A stretch of DNA of 64,000 nucleotides from Rhodoferax sp. (GTDB lineage Bacteria > Pseudomonadota > Gammaproteobacteria > Burkholderiales > Burkholderiaceae_C), in assembly GCA_003133245.1 (NCBI GenBank), contig PKWM01000014.1, positions 24,919-88,918 of the forward strand, written 5' to 3'. The notes beneath the pieces were generated by a model. The model worked only from the letters and a program-made list of their open reading frames with translations, ran no database searches and was not told the origin of the DNA. Position 1 is the stretch's first letter. Each line of letters starts with the position of its first letter. Shown here piece after piece: positions 30,020 to 40,150 of this stretch. The translations under genes and the position numbers were made by a program.

Positions 30020-31317
30020 TTCGACCTCTTCACAATTTGTTCAACAGCATCCGTCATGCTGCTGCCCTTGACCGCTTGGCCCTGGCAGCTCGGGCGGCAA
30101 TAAAAATCGGCGTGCGAGAGGTCGGCAACGGTGCCGATGTCCTTGTCGCCCCGGCCTGACAAGTTGACCAGAATCGATTGATCGGCACGCATGGTCTTTG
30201 CCAGTTGCATGGCGTAGGCAACGGCATGGCTCGATTCCAGCGCCGGGATGATGCCCTCGGTGCGGCACAGGTAATGAAAGGCGCCCAGCGCCTCCTGGTC
30301 GGTGATGCCGACGTAGTGGGTGCGACCGATGTCGTGGAGGTAGGCGTGCTCGGGGCCAACACCGGGGTAGTCCAGACCAGCGCTGATGCTGTGGGTTTCG
30401 GTAATCTGGCCGTTGTCGTCTTGCAGCACATAGGTGCGGTTGCCGTGCAGTACGCCGGGGCTGCCGCGCTGGATCGAGGCCGAATGCTTGCCGCTGTCCA
30501 GGCCTTCGCCAGCCGCCTCGACGCCGATCAGACGGGTCGCTTCGTGCTCAATGTAAGGATAAAAAATGCCCATCGCGTTGGAGCCGCCACCGACGCAGGC
30601 CACCACCACGTCGGGCTGCCCAGTTTTGCAATGTGCATCGTGCAGCATCTCGGGCATTTGCAGCAGGCATTCCTTGCCGATCACGCTTTGAAAATCGCGC
30701 ACCATCATCGGGTAGGGGTGCGGGCCGGCCACCGTGCCGATGATGTAGAAGGTGTTATCGACATTGGCAACCCAGTCGCGCATGGCTTCGTTCAGGGCGT
30801 CCTTGAGGGTGCGGCTGCCGGACTCCACCGGCACCACGCTGGCGCCGAGCAGTTTCATGCGATAGACATTGGGGCTCTGGCGCTTGATGTCTTCGCTGCC
30901 CATATAGACCACGCATTCGATCCCGTAACGGGCGCAGATGGTCGCAGTGGCGACGCCGTGCTGACCGGCGCCGGTTTCAGCGATCACGCGTGTTTTGCCC
31001 ATGCGCCGCGCCAGCATGGCCTGGCCGATGGTGTTGTTGATCTTGTGCGCGCCGGTGTGGTTCAGGTCTTCGCGCTTGAGAAAGATTTGCGCGCCGCCCA
31101 TTTCGCTGCTCATGCGCACCGCGTGATAGATCGGCGAAGGGCGACCGACAAAGTGCGTCATCTCGTAGTTGAATTCGGTGACAAACGCGGGGTCATGCTG
31201 GTAGCGGGCGTAGGCGTCTTTGAGCTCGTTGATAGCGTGCGTCAGCGTCTCGGCGGCAAAACTGCCGCCATAGATGCCAAAGTGACCGCGCGCGTCGGGT
31301 TGAAGGTAATGATTCAT
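30016..31317 (-). CDS. trpB: Tryptophan synthase beta subunit
   Basis: The 433-residue PLP enzyme condenses indole with serine. The PLP lysine is in [19 protein letters not shown]; the phosphate-binding loop is [14 protein letters not shown]. The C-terminus extends past the usual end with a Lys/Arg-rich tail ([16 protein letters not shown]). It overlaps trpF upstream and trpA downstream, each by 4 nt, giving a tightly coupled trpF-trpB-trpA set. Confidence 0.98.
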   Translation of the reverse strand: MNHYLQPDARGHFGIYGGSFAAETLTHAINELKDAYARYQHDPAFVTEFNYEMTHFVGRPSPIYHAVRMSSEMGGAQIFLKREDLNHTGAHKINNTIGQAMLARRMGKTRVIAETGAGQHGVATATICARYGIECVVYMGSEDIKRQSPNVYRMKLLGASVVPVESGSRTLKDALNEAMRDWVANVDNTFYIIGTVAGPHPYPMMVRDFQSVIGKECLLQMPEMLHDAHCKTGQPDVVVACVGGGSNAMGIFYPYIEHEATRLIGVEAAGEGLDSGKHSASIQRGSPGVLHGNRTYVLQDDNGQITETHSISAGLDYPGVGPEHAYLHDIGRTHYVGITDQEALGAFHYLCRTEGIIPALESSHAVAYAMQLAKTMRADQSILVNLSGRGDKDIGTVADLSHADFYCRPSCQGQAVKGSSMTDAVEQIVKRSK

Positions 31318-32006
31318 AGTTGATCCGCGGCCCTCACGGCAGCGACAAATTGTTTGATTTTTTCGGGGTCTTTGATGCCTTGATGGCCAGGGCCTGACAC
31401 CTCCACCCCCGAACTCACGTCCACCGCCAGCGTTTTACAACGCGAGCGTATCTGCAAAATGCCATCGGCGACATTGGCAGCGTTGAGCCCACCACTCAAG
31501 ACGAGGTGAGCGTTGACGTTTGGAGGTAGCAGTGACCAATTGAAAGTTTGCCCGCCACCGCCGTAGCCGTCAACTTGGGCATCGAGCAAAATGGCTTGGG
31601 CTTGTGAGTAATGAGACGCGAATTCTACGAGATCGAAGTGGCGTGCGTCGTCCCCCAGCGGAATGCGAGCGGCGCGCAAAAATGGCCGAGCACCGTAACC
31701 TGTGGTCAGCAGGCACTGCTCAGGCGTTTCGTCGCCATGAAATTGAATGACTGCAGTTGCGATGCTGGCGCAAGCGGCAATGATATTGGCGCCACTTTCA
31801 TTGACGAACAGCAACACCGGTGTAACAAAGGGCGGCAGCCGTCGCGCCAGCTCGGCCGCTCTTTGCGGCGACACATAACGCGGGCTTTTTGGATACAACA
31901 CAAAGCCGACGGCATCAGCCCCGGCAGCCACGGCCGCATCGACATCTCGTTCCCGGGTCAAGCCGCAAATCTTGATCCGGGTGCGTGGGGCGAATATTGC
32001 TGTCAT
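31314..32006 (-). CDS. trpF: Phosphoribosylanthranilate isomerase
   Basis: The 230-residue TIM-barrel protein starts with [18 protein letters not shown], containing the catalytic Cys, and has [24 protein letters not shown] and [16 protein letters not shown]; the catalytic Asp is in [15 protein letters not shown]. It isomerises phosphoribosylanthranilate in tryptophan synthesis. Its start overlaps the truA stop by 4 nt. The other trp genes (trpE, G, D, C) are not in the window. Confidence 0.97.
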   Translation of the reverse strand: MTAIFAPRTRIKICGLTRERDVDAAVAAGADAVGFVLYPKSPRYVSPQRAAELARRLPPFVTPVLLFVNESGANIIAACASIATAVIQFHGDETPEQCLLTTGYGARPFLRAARIPLGDDARHFDLVEFASHYSQAQAILLDAQVDGYGGGGQTFNWSLLPPNVNAHLVLSGGLNAANVADGILQIRSRCKTLAVDVSSGVEVSGPGHQGIKDPEKIKQFVAAVRAADQL

Positions 32007-32785
32007 GGCAGTCCATCATAAGCCGATGTGTTATCGGGCAAACCCCAGTGCGCTGCGTATCGAGGCCCAAGAAAATACAGGCCGTCGGGTGAAAAGGTCG
32101 GTGCGCCGGCATCCCGGTCGCGCGCCAGCAGCACATCGCGTACCCAATCGGGCGGTTGCTTGTGCTGGCCCACCACAATCAGGCAACCCATCAGGTTGCG
32201 GATCATGTGGTGCAAAAACGCATTGGCTTCAAACTCAAAGCGCCAGTAAGCACCTCGTTTGGAAATATCAACGCGTTGAAGTATTTTGGTGGGCGACAAA
32301 GCCTGGCAGGCGGAGGCTCTGAACGAGGTGAAGTCATGCTCGCCGAGCAGGTGCTCGCCAGCCTGCTGCATTGCCTTCAAATCGAGCGGCTTGAAAACCC
32401 AGCCGACCCGGCCGTGATCGACGCTCGGGCGCACCGGGGACTCCAGCAATATATAAGCATAGCGGCGTGACCGCGCACTGGCACGGCAATGGAACGCAGG
32501 GGGCACCGGCTGGGCCCATTGCACTGCGATGTCACGCGGCAAATAAGCGTTGGTTCCGCGCACCCAGGAGAAGGGCGCGCGCTCCAGCGAGGTGTCAAAA
32601 TGAACCACTTGCATCAGCGCATGAACACCGGCATCGGTGCGACCGGCACATAGTGTTGAGACCCTTTGCGCGGCAAACTTGCCCAAAGCCAGTTCAAGCT
32701 GATCCTGCACGGTTTGCCGTGACAACTGACTTTGCCAACCTTGGTAGGCCTGGCCGTTGTAACTGATGCCCAGAGCCAAGCGCAC
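32003..32785 (-). CDS. truA: tRNA pseudouridine synthase A
   Basis: The 260-residue enzyme makes pseudouridine at positions 38-40 of tRNA anticodon arms. The catalytic Asp is in TLCAGRTDAGVHALMQVVHF, with FHCRASARSRRYAYIL and ANAFLHHMIRNLMGCLI as further signatures. It sits between fimV (17 bp upstream) and trpF (4-nt overlap), the normal betaproteobacterial place. Confidence 0.97.
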   Translation of the reverse strand: MRLALGISYNGQAYQGWQSQLSRQTVQDQLELALGKFAAQRVSTLCAGRTDAGVHALMQVVHFDTSLERAPFSWVRGTNAYLPRDIAVQWAQPVPPAFHCRASARSRRYAYILLESPVRPSVDHGRVGWVFKPLDLKAMQQAGEHLLGEHDFTSFRASACQALSPTKILQRVDISKRGAYWRFEFEANAFLHHMIRNLMGCLIVVGQHKQPPDWVRDVLLARDRDAGAPTFSPDGLYFLGPRYAAHWGLPDNTSAYDGLP

Positions 32786-32802
32786 GCTGCAAACCCGATG
32801 GT

Positions 32803-35163
32803 TTAAAGACTGCTCAGCGCGTTTTGCGCCTTGATTTTTATGTCGCCCGAGGCCTCGGCGATGACTTCTTCGATCAGTACGCGTGCGCCCTCATCGTCGC
32901 CAAGGGAGCGGAACTCTTGCGCCAGTGCCAGCTTGGTTGCTAGCGCGTCTTCGGGTTCGTTCGGCACCGCAGCGCCGGTCTTGAGTGGGAGATCCAAATC
33001 AAGCGACAAGGAACCCAAATCAAACTCAAGCAGGCTTAGGTCAGGGCTCGCCGGTGCCGCCATGGGCGCTGGCTCCAAAGGAAGCTCCGCGTCATGTGTA
33101 AATTCCAAGTTCGGCTCGGGTGCTGGTGTTGAGTCGGCCAGGGTTTCGTGGCTGTCCGATTTTTCGTGCAATGAAAAGTCGAGGTCCAAGTCAAGATCCA
33201 TCGGCACAGGCAGCGCTGGCGCGATAAGTTGGGTCGCTAACGAATCAGCACTCTCTGTGGATGGTTCAGTGTTGTACTCGGAAGTTGGCGGCAAAGGTGC
33301 CTCAATTGGGCTGGTCGGCTGACCGCCGGGTTGGTAGAAAGGGTTATCCGGGTCAATGCTCAAACCAAGTTCACAAATGCGCTGCCAGTCTGGACCTTCG
33401 CCCCGGGTTATTTTGAAAGTCTGGGCGGCAATCTCGCCAAAGCCATGGGCATCGCGTCGCTTGGTGAAAATTTCAAGCAATTTGTGATGAATTGCGATCC
33501 GTTCAGGGTTGCTGCGCAGCGCGTCCTTGAGAATTTCTTCAGCCTGCAAATCACGGCCATAAGCCAGGTAGACATTGGCTTCGGCGACCGGATCAACCCC
33601 ATCCGTGGCAGCAGGCTGGCTGGGTGAAGGTAAGCCGGTTGCCGGACTCTCATTGGTATCGATACTTTTGCCGCCACTGGCGGCAAAGAAAGAGTCGGGT
33701 TGCACGTGGCCCTCCAGGAAGGAGACGTTATGCGGGGCGGTGTTTTTGCGTTGGCGGGCTCGGTAAAAGCCCAGGCCTGCCAGCAGAACGATCAAGCCCA
33801 CGGCACCCGCTGGCATCAAGGGATTTTCAGTGAGTTCATGGATCAGGCTGGGTTCAGATTGCAGCACATCTGACTGCGGTTTGACGATTGGCGATGCAGC
33901 GAGCTTGGGGGTGGAGGCGGTTTCGACAATTGGACTGGCCGACGTTGCGGCGGAGGCTCTCAGGACGGGCGCGACGACGCTCGATGACGAGCCTAGCTGA
34001 TTCAGATCACTGATGTTTTTGGCGATTTCAGCCGCCCGTTGGGCCGCTACTTTTGCACTTTGTTCTTGGGCGAGCTGATCTTCAGTCTGCTTGCCCGGGC
34101 TGGCAGCTTTTGATAGTGTCAGCTTGTCGGTGGTGGTGCGGGGTTTCTGCTCTTGCAAACTGGCTTGAACTTTACCGCTGGTTTTACGGTCGGCGGTGTC
34201 GACTTGAGCGGGCCGTGTGTTGTCAGCAAGCTTTCTTCGAAAATCGTTAAAGTCCTTGCTTTGCGCAAAAATAATTTGCGTTGCCTCGGCGTCGGGTATG
34301 GCACCGGCTTGTTCTGCCGTTGGTATGCTGATGACCGTGCCCGCCTTGATGCGATTGACGTTATGGTCAATAAATTCATCAGGATTGGCGCGCAGCAGCG
34401 CCACCAGCATTTGATCAAGCGAGATGCCGGTGGGTTTGTTTGCTACAGCAATTTTGCTGGCCGCGTCGCCAGATTTAACGCTGACTTGCTTGGCCTTAGG
34501 AATTACCGATGGGTCGAGCGTCGGCCGAATCGGCGCTTTGGCCGTGCGTTGGCGTGCTGGTACGTCTGGTGTTGTCACTCGCGACGGCGCTGTAGTGGGC
34601 GGAGCCGTTGCCACTGGCGGCGGTGAAACCGGTCGACCAAGTACTGGTTGAACCGGGATTTGGGGCAGGCTGGGTTCGACTGGTGTCAGCAGCGTTCCTT
34701 GGTGCAGACTGGGGGGGTCAAGCAACAGGGTGTAATCGCGAACCAGGCGACCACTAGCCCAATTGACCTCGAGGATCAGATCCACAAACGGGTCGTTGAT
34801 GGGTCGATCGCTGCTCAGCCGTATGAAGACGCGCCCGTTTGCGCGTTTTTGCAACGCTGCTTGCAGGCCCGCCAGGGTCGGGTTGTAGTCCAGACCTGAA
34901 GAGCGATAAGCTTCCGGCAAGGCCACTGATACCTTCAACGAAGCGGTTTCTTCGGCATTGATATTGGGCACCTCTATTTCCGCGCGCAACGGTTCGCCCA
35001 AGGCGGACTGGACAATGATGCGTCCGAGCGATAGCGCCGCCGCACTTGATCCTGAGAGGCCAAAAAATGCGACAGTGGCAACTGCCACTACGATTTTTTG
35101 CAAGCGATAGGATTTGGCATTCAATTTATGGACTCCGGTGGGCGGCGACTGAAAAACTACCAT
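32803..35163 (-). CDS. fimV: FimV-like pilus assembly/polarity protein
   Basis: The protein of about 786 residues opens with a signal-like hydrophobic segment, then the FimV N-terminal domain (LSLGRIIVQSALGEPLRAEI), a LysM-type stretch (IDHNVNRIKAGTVISIPT), a Pro/Ala-rich central part, one membrane segment (AGAVGLIVLLAGLGFYRARQ) and an acidic cytoplasmic C-domain with repeated DLDLDL/DLGSLSLDLDL. The end DEGARVLIEEVIAEASGD matches the FimV C-terminal motif. FimV organises type IV pili and polar complexes. The start is uncertain: ATG 35163 is used here, TTG 35187 extends it, and TTG 35124 (MNAKSYRLQK) has a better Shine-Dalgarno. Confidence 0.92.
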   Translation of the reverse strand: MVVFQSPPTGVHKLNAKSYRLQKIVVAVATVAFFGLSGSSAAALSLGRIIVQSALGEPLRAEIEVPNINAEETASLKVSVALPEAYRSSGLDYNPTLAGLQAALQKRANGRVFIRLSSDRPINDPFVDLILEVNWASGRLVRDYTLLLDPPSLHQGTLLTPVEPSLPQIPVQPVLGRPVSPPPVATAPPTTAPSRVTTPDVPARQRTAKAPIRPTLDPSVIPKAKQVSVKSGDAASKIAVANKPTGISLDQMLVALLRANPDEFIDHNVNRIKAGTVISIPTAEQAGAIPDAEATQIIFAQSKDFNDFRRKLADNTRPAQVDTADRKTSGKVQASLQEQKPRTTTDKLTLSKAASPGKQTEDQLAQEQSAKVAAQRAAEIAKNISDLNQLGSSSSVVAPVLRASAATSASPIVETASTPKLAASPIVKPQSDVLQSEPSLIHELTENPLMPAGAVGLIVLLAGLGFYRARQRKNTAPHNVSFLEGHVQPDSFFAASGGKSIDTNESPATGLPSPSQPAATDGVDPVAEANVYLAYGRDLQAEEILKDALRSNPERIAIHHKLLEIFTKRRDAHGFGEIAAQTFKITRGEGPDWQRICELGLSIDPDNPFYQPGGQPTSPIEAPLPPTSEYNTEPSTESADSLATQLIAPALPVPMDLDLDLDFSLHEKSDSHETLADSTPAPEPNLEFTHDAELPLEPAPMAAPASPDLSLLEFDLGSLSLDLDLPLKTGAAVPNEPEDALATKLALAQEFRSLGDDEGARVLIEEVIAEASGDIKIKAQNALSSL

Positions 35164-35234
35164 AACATCAATGTCCTGGACTGACAAGCTAGCAAGATCT
35201 CCCGGCTTGGCTCAAACTGCCCAGTCTAATGTTG

Positions 35235-36398
35235 TCATGCCGCCAGCAAAATGCGCAGCATGCGCCGCAGTGGTTCGGCAGCACCCCACAAGAGCTGATC
35301 ACCCACGGTGAAGGCGCCAACGTATTGCTCGCCCATGGCCAGCTTGCGGATGCGCCCCACCGCAATGTCCAATGTGCCGGTCACCGCCACCGGTGTCAGA
35401 TTACGCATACTGGCTTCGCGATTGTTGGGAACCACTTTGACCCAGGCGTTATCAGCTGCGATCAGAGCTTCGAGATCGGCGCTGGCCACATTTTTCTTCA
35501 ACTTGAAGGTCAAGGCCTGGCTATGGCAGCGCATGGCGCCCACGCGCACACAAAAGCCATCGACCGGTGTTTCAGCGGTGCCAAAGGCTGCGCCCTGGCC
35601 CAAAATCTTGTTGGTCTCGGCGCTACCTTTCCATTCCTCGCGGCTCATACCCCAGCCGCTCTCGTCGCTCTGCTTGCCAAGCCCAAGATCTTTGTCGATC
35701 CAGGGAATCAAATTGCCGCCCAGCGGAACGCCAAAATTGGTAGTTTGAGCAGCGGTCAAGGTTTTTTGCTTTGCCAGAACTTTGCGATCAATCTCCAGAA
35801 TGGCTGACTTGGGATCGTCGAGCAGACCTTTGACCTCGGCGTTCAATGTGCCGAATTGCGTCAATAATTCGCGCATGTGCTGGGCACCACCGCCACTGGC
35901 GGCCTGGTAAGTCATGCTGGTCATCCACTCGACCAGGCCCGCTTTGTACAGAGCGCCTACGCCCATCAGCATGCAGCTCACAGTGCAGTTGCCACCAATC
36001 CAGTTTTTGCCGCCTTTGCCAAGGGCATTCTGGATGACTGGCAGATTGACCGGGTCGAGGATGATGATGGCGTCGTTTTTCATGCGCAGGGTGGATGCGG
36101 CGTCAATCCAGTGACCGCTCCAGCCTGCGGAGCGCAGCTTGGGAAATACTTCCGAAGTGTAGTCACCACCCTGGGCGCTAATGATGATGTCACATTTTTT
36201 GAGTGCGGCAATGTCAAATGCGTCTTTCAAGGTAGTTTCGTTTTTTGCCTGCGCCGGGGCTTTGCCGCCGGCATTCGAAGTTGAAAAGAACACCGGTTCG
36301 ATCAAGTCGAAGTCGCCTTCGGCTTGCATCCGGTCGAGCAAGACCGAGCCCACCATGCCACGCCAGCCGACCAGACCGACCAAATTTCCTATCTTCAT
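35235..36398 (-). CDS. asd: Aspartate-semialdehyde dehydrogenase
   Basis: The 387-residue enzyme reduces beta-aspartyl phosphate to aspartate semialdehyde for lysine, threonine, methionine and diaminopimelate synthesis. The N-terminus [20 protein letters not shown] is the NADP site; the active-site Cys is in [14 protein letters not shown] and the acid/base His in [18 protein letters not shown] 36398 is used because family similarity begins there. It is the normal partner of leuB (39 bp upstream) and fimV in Betaproteobacteria. Confidence 0.97.
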   Translation of the reverse strand: MKIGNLVGLVGWRGMVGSVLLDRMQAEGDFDLIEPVFFSTSNAGGKAPAQAKNETTLKDAFDIAALKKCDIIISAQGGDYTSEVFPKLRSAGWSGHWIDAASTLRMKNDAIIILDPVNLPVIQNALGKGGKNWIGGNCTVSCMLMGVGALYKAGLVEWMTSMTYQAASGGGAQHMRELLTQFGTLNAEVKGLLDDPKSAILEIDRKVLAKQKTLTAAQTTNFGVPLGGNLIPWIDKDLGLGKQSDESGWGMSREEWKGSAETNKILGQGAAFGTAETPVDGFCVRVGAMRCHSQALTFKLKKNVASADLEALIAADNAWVKVVPNNREASMRNLTPVAVTGTLDIAVGRIRKLAMGEQYVGAFTVGDQLLWGAAEPLRRMLRILLAA

Positions 36399-36437
36399 CA
36401 CAAAACCTCTCTCAATCGTAGTCAAAAAAACTGTTGC

Positions 36438-37517
36438 TCAAGACTGAGCCTTGAGTACTGCCACCACCGCATCGCCCATGGCCACGGTACCGACCTGGTG
36501 GGTGCCTTCACTGAAAATGTCCGCAGTTCGATAGCCCTGTGTCAAAACGGTTTTAACCGCGACCTCAATACGCTCTGCCGCTACCTCCTGCTTGAGGCTA
36601 AAGCGCAGCATCATGGCGGCGCTCAAAATGGTGGCCAACGGGTTGGCAATGCCTTTGCCAGCGATGTCGGGCGCGCTGCCGTGGCTGGGCTCATACAAGC
36701 CCTGGTTGGTGGCATTCAAACTGGCCGAAGGCAGCATGCCAATGGAGCCAGTCAGCATGGACGCTTCATCGCTCAGAATGTCGCCAAACAGGTTGCCGGT
36801 GACGACCACATCAAATTTCTTGGGTGCCCGTACCAGTTGCATGGCGGCGTTGTCCACGTACATGTGATCGAGCGTGACGTCGGTGTATTGCTGGCTGACT
36901 TCAATGACAATGTCGCGCCAGAATTGCGAGGTTTCCAGCACATTGGCTTTGTCAACGCTGGTCACGCGTTTGGCACGCTTGCGGGCTGCCTGAAAAGCCA
37001 CGTGCGCGATCCGCTCGATCTCGGGGTGGGCGTAGCGCATGGTATCAAACGCTTCCTCGGTACCGGGGAAGTTTCCGTCGCTGGCAACGCGGCGTCCGCG
37101 CGGCTGGCCAAAGTAAATGTCGCCGGTCAATTCGCGAATGATCAAAATGTCCAGGCCGGCGATAAGTTCCGGCTTCAGGCTCGACGCGCCCACCAATTGC
37201 GGGTAGCAGATGGCCGGACGAAAGTTGGCAAACAGCCCCAGGTTTTTGCGCAGACCCAAAATCGCTTGCTCCGGTCGGAGGTGACGATCAAGCTGGTCAA
37301 ATTTCCAGTCGCCAACGGCACCAAACAAAACGGCATCGGCTTCTTTGGCCAGCTTGAGGGTGGCCTCGGGCAGCGGGTGGCCGTAGGCTTCATAGGCGGC
37401 ACCGCCGACCAGGGCGGTTTCCATTTCAAACTTCAGGTCCAGCGTGTTCAAAACCTTGATCGCTTCCGCGACAATTTCGGTACCGATGCCATCACCGGGC
37501 AATACTGCTATTTTCAT
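36438..37517 (-). CDS. leuB: 3-isopropylmalate dehydrogenase
   Basis: The 359-residue NAD-dependent enzyme oxidatively decarboxylates 3-isopropylmalate. It starts [19 protein letters not shown] and has [15 protein letters not shown], the metal and substrate motif [14 protein letters not shown] and [15 protein letters not shown]. It is separated from leuD by a 372-bp intergenic stretch with two long hairpin repeats, unlike the tight spacing of the rest of the array, so it may have its own promoter or depend on read-through. Confidence 0.98.
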   Translation of the reverse strand: MKIAVLPGDGIGTEIVAEAIKVLNTLDLKFEMETALVGGAAYEAYGHPLPEATLKLAKEADAVLFGAVGDWKFDQLDRHLRPEQAILGLRKNLGLFANFRPAICYPQLVGASSLKPELIAGLDILIIRELTGDIYFGQPRGRRVASDGNFPGTEEAFDTMRYAHPEIERIAHVAFQAARKRAKRVTSVDKANVLETSQFWRDIVIEVSQQYTDVTLDHMYVDNAAMQLVRAPKKFDVVVTGNLFGDILSDEASMLTGSIGMLPSASLNATNQGLYEPSHGSAPDIAGKGIANPLATILSAAMMLRFSLKQEVAAERIEVAVKTVLTQGYRTADIFSEGTHQVGTVAMGDAVVAVLKAQS

Positions 37518-37586
37518 AATGATTTCTGTTGGCTATTATTGAAAGTTGCGAAATTCACGATAACGTTATGCTTCGGGCGTGGGTGG

Positions 37587-37680
37587 GCCGAAGGCGGCGC
37601 AGCGGGTGGCTCCGCGAATGTCCCCCGGCCTGCGGCCTCCTCCTTGATTTCGCTACGCCACCCACCGCGCTGCCTTCGGC
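37587..37680. repeat. Long inverted-repeat element, copy 1 (leuD-leuB gap)
   Basis: Arms at 37587-37609 and 37658-37680 match at 20 of 23 positions (outer part GCCGAAGGC/GCCTTCGGC). The loop holds a C-rich core GTCCCCCGGCCTGCGGCC. The same core occurs in reverse complement in copy 2. The structure fills part of the 372-bp gap between leuD and leuB, in which no convincing gene is present. Confidence 0.8.
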
Positions 37681-37726
37681 AAGCAGCATTGGCAGTTTGC
37701 GCAGGACGCACACCAACCCTACTTGC

Positions 37727-37824
37727 AGGATCAGGCTGGTGGGGTGCTCAGCGCAGCGGCATAAAGGCGGAGGCCAAAGGCCGGGGGACAGCCGCAGCGC
37801 TGAGTGCCCCAGCGGCCTGATCCT
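37727..37824. repeat. Long inverted-repeat element, copy 2 (leuD-leuB gap)
   Basis: Arms at 37727-37754 and 37797-37824 match at 24 of 28 positions (outer AGGATCAGGC/GCCTGATCCT). The loop contains GGCCAAAGGCCGGGGGAC, the reverse complement of the copy 1 core apart from two or three changes. The two copies therefore stand head to head. Elements of this look are common between genes in Comamonadaceae, by recollection rather than by search. Confidence 0.8.
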
Positions 37825-37889
37825 CACCGCATGCCGGGCGGGGTTTGGCATGTCATCATTTTGGAAAAGAGCCATAAATAAGTCACTAG

Positions 37890-38540
37890 TTACACCAGCA
37901 GCGTATGGGCCAACCAGGGTTTTTCGGCCAGGCGCTGGGCTTCGAAGGCTCTTATTTTGTCGGCATGACGTAGAGTCAGGCCGATCTCGTCGAGCCCCCC
38001 CAGCAGACAGTATTTGCGAAATGCCTGCACCTCAAAAGACCATTCCTCGCCATCCGGTTTAACGACGACCTGGCGTTCCAGGTCGATCGTGAGTTGGTAG
38101 CCGGGGAAGGCGGCAAGCTCATCAAAGAGTTGACTGACTTGGGCCTCGCTGAGGCAAACGGGCAACAGGGCGTTTTTGAAACTGTTGTTGAAAAAAATAT
38201 CGGCGTAGCTGGGTGCAATGATGGCACGAAAGCCAAATTGTTCGAGCGCCCAAGGAGCGTGTTCACGCGATGAACCGCAGCCAAAGTTTTTGCGCGCCAG
38301 CAGGATAGAGGCCCCTTGGTAGCGCGGCTGATTGAGGACAAAGTCAGGGTTCGGTTTACGACTTCCCGGGTCTTGCCCTGGAAAGCCAGGGTCAAGGTAG
38401 CGCCACGCATCAAACAGGTTTGGGCCAAAGCCGGTCTTGCGGATCGACTTGAGAAACTGCTTGGGAATGATGGCGTCGGTATCGACGTTTTCACGGTCTA
38501 GCGGGGCCACCAACCCTTTGTGAAGAATGAATTTCTGCAT
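37890..38540 (-). CDS. leuD: 3-isopropylmalate dehydratase small subunit
   Basis: The 216-residue protein starts [20 protein letters not shown] and has [29 protein letters not shown] and [12 protein letters not shown], the swivel-domain signatures of LeuD. With LeuC it isomerises 2- to 3-isopropylmalate in leucine synthesis. It lies 18 bp downstream of leuC; the small entericidin-like gene often found between leuC and leuD in Betaproteobacteria is absent. Confidence 0.98.
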   Translation of the reverse strand: MQKFILHKGLVAPLDRENVDTDAIIPKQFLKSIRKTGFGPNLFDAWRYLDPGFPGQDPGSRKPNPDFVLNQPRYQGASILLARKNFGCGSSREHAPWALEQFGFRAIIAPSYADIFFNNSFKNALLPVCLSEAQVSQLFDELAAFPGYQLTIDLERQVVVKPDGEEWSFEVQAFRKYCLLGGLDEIGLTLRHADKIRAFEAQRLAEKPWLAHTLLV

Positions 38541-38558
38541 GTTCTGTTCCTGAAGTCG

Positions 38559-40028
38559 TCAGACCAATTTGCGGATGTCAACAAAATGACCGTAAATGGC
38601 CGCCGCGGCCGCCATCGCCGGACTGACCAGATGGGTGCGGCCGCCCGCACCTTGGCGTCCTTCAAAATTGCGGTTGCTGGTGGAGGCGCAGCGCTCGAGC
38701 GGCTCCAGCCGGTCAGCGTTCATCGCCAGGCACATGGAGCAGCCGGGCGAGCGCCACTCGAAACCTGCTGCCTTGAAAATTTCATGCAAACCTTCACGTT
38801 CGGCTTGTTCCTTGACCAAGCCCGAGCCCGGCACCACCATGGCCAGCTTGACGTTCGCGGCAACTTTTTGACCCAGCTTCTTGACCAGCGTGGCAGCGTC
38901 GCGCAGATCTTCAATCCGGCTGTTGGTGCAGGAGCCGATGAAGACTTTATCCACATACAAATCACTCAGTGCTTTGCCTGGCACCAATCCCATGTAGTCG
39001 AGTGCGCGTTCGATGGCGCTGCGCTTGTTGGCATCTTTTTCTTTGTCAGGATCGGGTACACGACCGTCGATGCCCAACACCATTTCGGGCGAAGTACCCC
39101 AGGTGACCTGTGGCACGATCTGGCTGGCATCCATTTCAACCACGCTGTCAAATTTGGCGCCGTCATCGGAATGCAGTGTCTGCCAGTATGCTACCGCCTG
39201 CTCCCATTCGACGGCGGCCGCAGTGCCACTGGCCGCGTTGTGACCGGGTGCCAGCGGGCGGCCTTTGACGTAGGCGATGGTTTTTTCGTCCACCGCCACC
39301 AAGCCGGCACGCGCACCGGCTTCAATGGCCATGTTGCACACGGTCATGCGGCCCTCCATGCTCAAGGCGCGTAGGGCGGTGCCGCCAAATTCAATCGTGT
39401 AGCCGGTGCCGCCAGCAGTGCCGATCTTGCCGATGATGGCCAGCACCATGTCTTTTCCGCTACAGCCGCGGGGCAACGTGCCATCGACTCGAACCAGCAT
39501 GTTTCTTGCCTTTTTCGCCAACAGCGTTTGGGTCGCCATGACGTGCTCCACTTCGCTGGTGCCAATGCCGTGAGCAAGAGCGCCAAAAGCGCCGTGGGTG
39601 GAGGTGTGTGAATCACCACAGACTACCGTCATACCCGGAAGTGTGGCACCCGTCTCCGGCCCGATGACGTGAACGATGCCCTGGCGCCTGGAGAGAAACG
39701 GGAAGTAGGCCGCTGAACCGAACTCCTGTAGATTCTTGTCCAGAGCTTGCACCTGTTCCTTGCTGGTTGGGTCGGTAATGCCGTCGTACCCAAGCTCCCA
39801 GCCGGTGGTGGGCGTGTTGTGATCAGCAGTGGCGACGATTGAGCTGACACGCCACAACTTGCGACCAGCTTGACGTAGTCCTTCAAAAGCTTGTGGGCTG
39901 GTGACTTCATGCACCAGATGGCGGTCGATGTAGAGGATGGCAGTGCCGTCTTCTTCACTGTAGATGACGTGCTCATCCCAGAGCTTGTCGTAGAGCGTGC
40001 GTGGAGCTTGAATATTTAGACTACCCAT
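38559..40028 (-). CDS. leuC: 3-isopropylmalate dehydratase large subunit
   Basis: The protein of 489 residues carries the [4Fe-4S] cluster ligands in [17 protein letters not shown] and [14 protein letters not shown], and the aconitase-family motif [22 protein letters not shown] 40028 ([20 protein letters not shown]) is chosen because AAGGAA lies 7 nt before it; the frame is open six codons further upstream. It is the first gene of the leu-asd-fimV-truA-trp-accD array, and the terminator of gltA lies just before it. Confidence 0.97.
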   Translation of the reverse strand: MGSLNIQAPRTLYDKLWDEHVIYSEEDGTAILYIDRHLVHEVTSPQAFEGLRQAGRKLWRVSSIVATADHNTPTTGWELGYDGITDPTSKEQVQALDKNLQEFGSAAYFPFLSRRQGIVHVIGPETGATLPGMTVVCGDSHTSTHGAFGALAHGIGTSEVEHVMATQTLLAKKARNMLVRVDGTLPRGCSGKDMVLAIIGKIGTAGGTGYTIEFGGTALRALSMEGRMTVCNMAIEAGARAGLVAVDEKTIAYVKGRPLAPGHNAASGTAAAVEWEQAVAYWQTLHSDDGAKFDSVVEMDASQIVPQVTWGTSPEMVLGIDGRVPDPDKEKDANKRSAIERALDYMGLVPGKALSDLYVDKVFIGSCTNSRIEDLRDAATLVKKLGQKVAANVKLAMVVPGSGLVKEQAEREGLHEIFKAAGFEWRSPGCSMCLAMNADRLEPLERCASTSNRNFEGRQGAGGRTHLVSPAMAAAAAIYGHFVDIRKLV

Positions 40029-40089
40029 GTGGTTTTTCCTTGTCAATGGGTAATTTTAAACGGCACATCGCAGCGGGCGCTTGCGTTCT

Positions 40090-40128
40090 CAAACAAAACG
40101 CCCACCGATGTTGCCATCCGGCGGGCGT
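40090..40128 (-). terminator. Intrinsic terminator of gltA
   Basis: On the minus strand ACGCCCGCCG and CGGTGGGCGT (plus 40119-40128 and 40098-40107) pair with one mismatch, and a T-rich tract TTTGTTTG follows (plus 40090-40097). It begins about 20 nt after the gltA stop and separates the TCA operon from leuC. Confidence 0.7.
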
Positions 40129-40150
40129 CAGAATGAAGCCGGACTTAGGT

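Noticed and set aside
30178..31323. 381-codon open frame on the plus strand
   Set aside because: It is the antisense shadow of trpB; the His/Val/Ala-rich translation resembles no protein.
36324..37820. 498-codon open frame on the plus strand
   Set aside because: It lies antisense to leuB and asd, which are clear by motif; the translation has no family features and reflects high-GC third-position bias.
37529..38062. 177-codon open frame across the leuD-leuB gap
   Set aside because: It runs through two hairpin repeats and into leuD in antisense; the peptide is Arg/Ser/Pro-rich and not credible.
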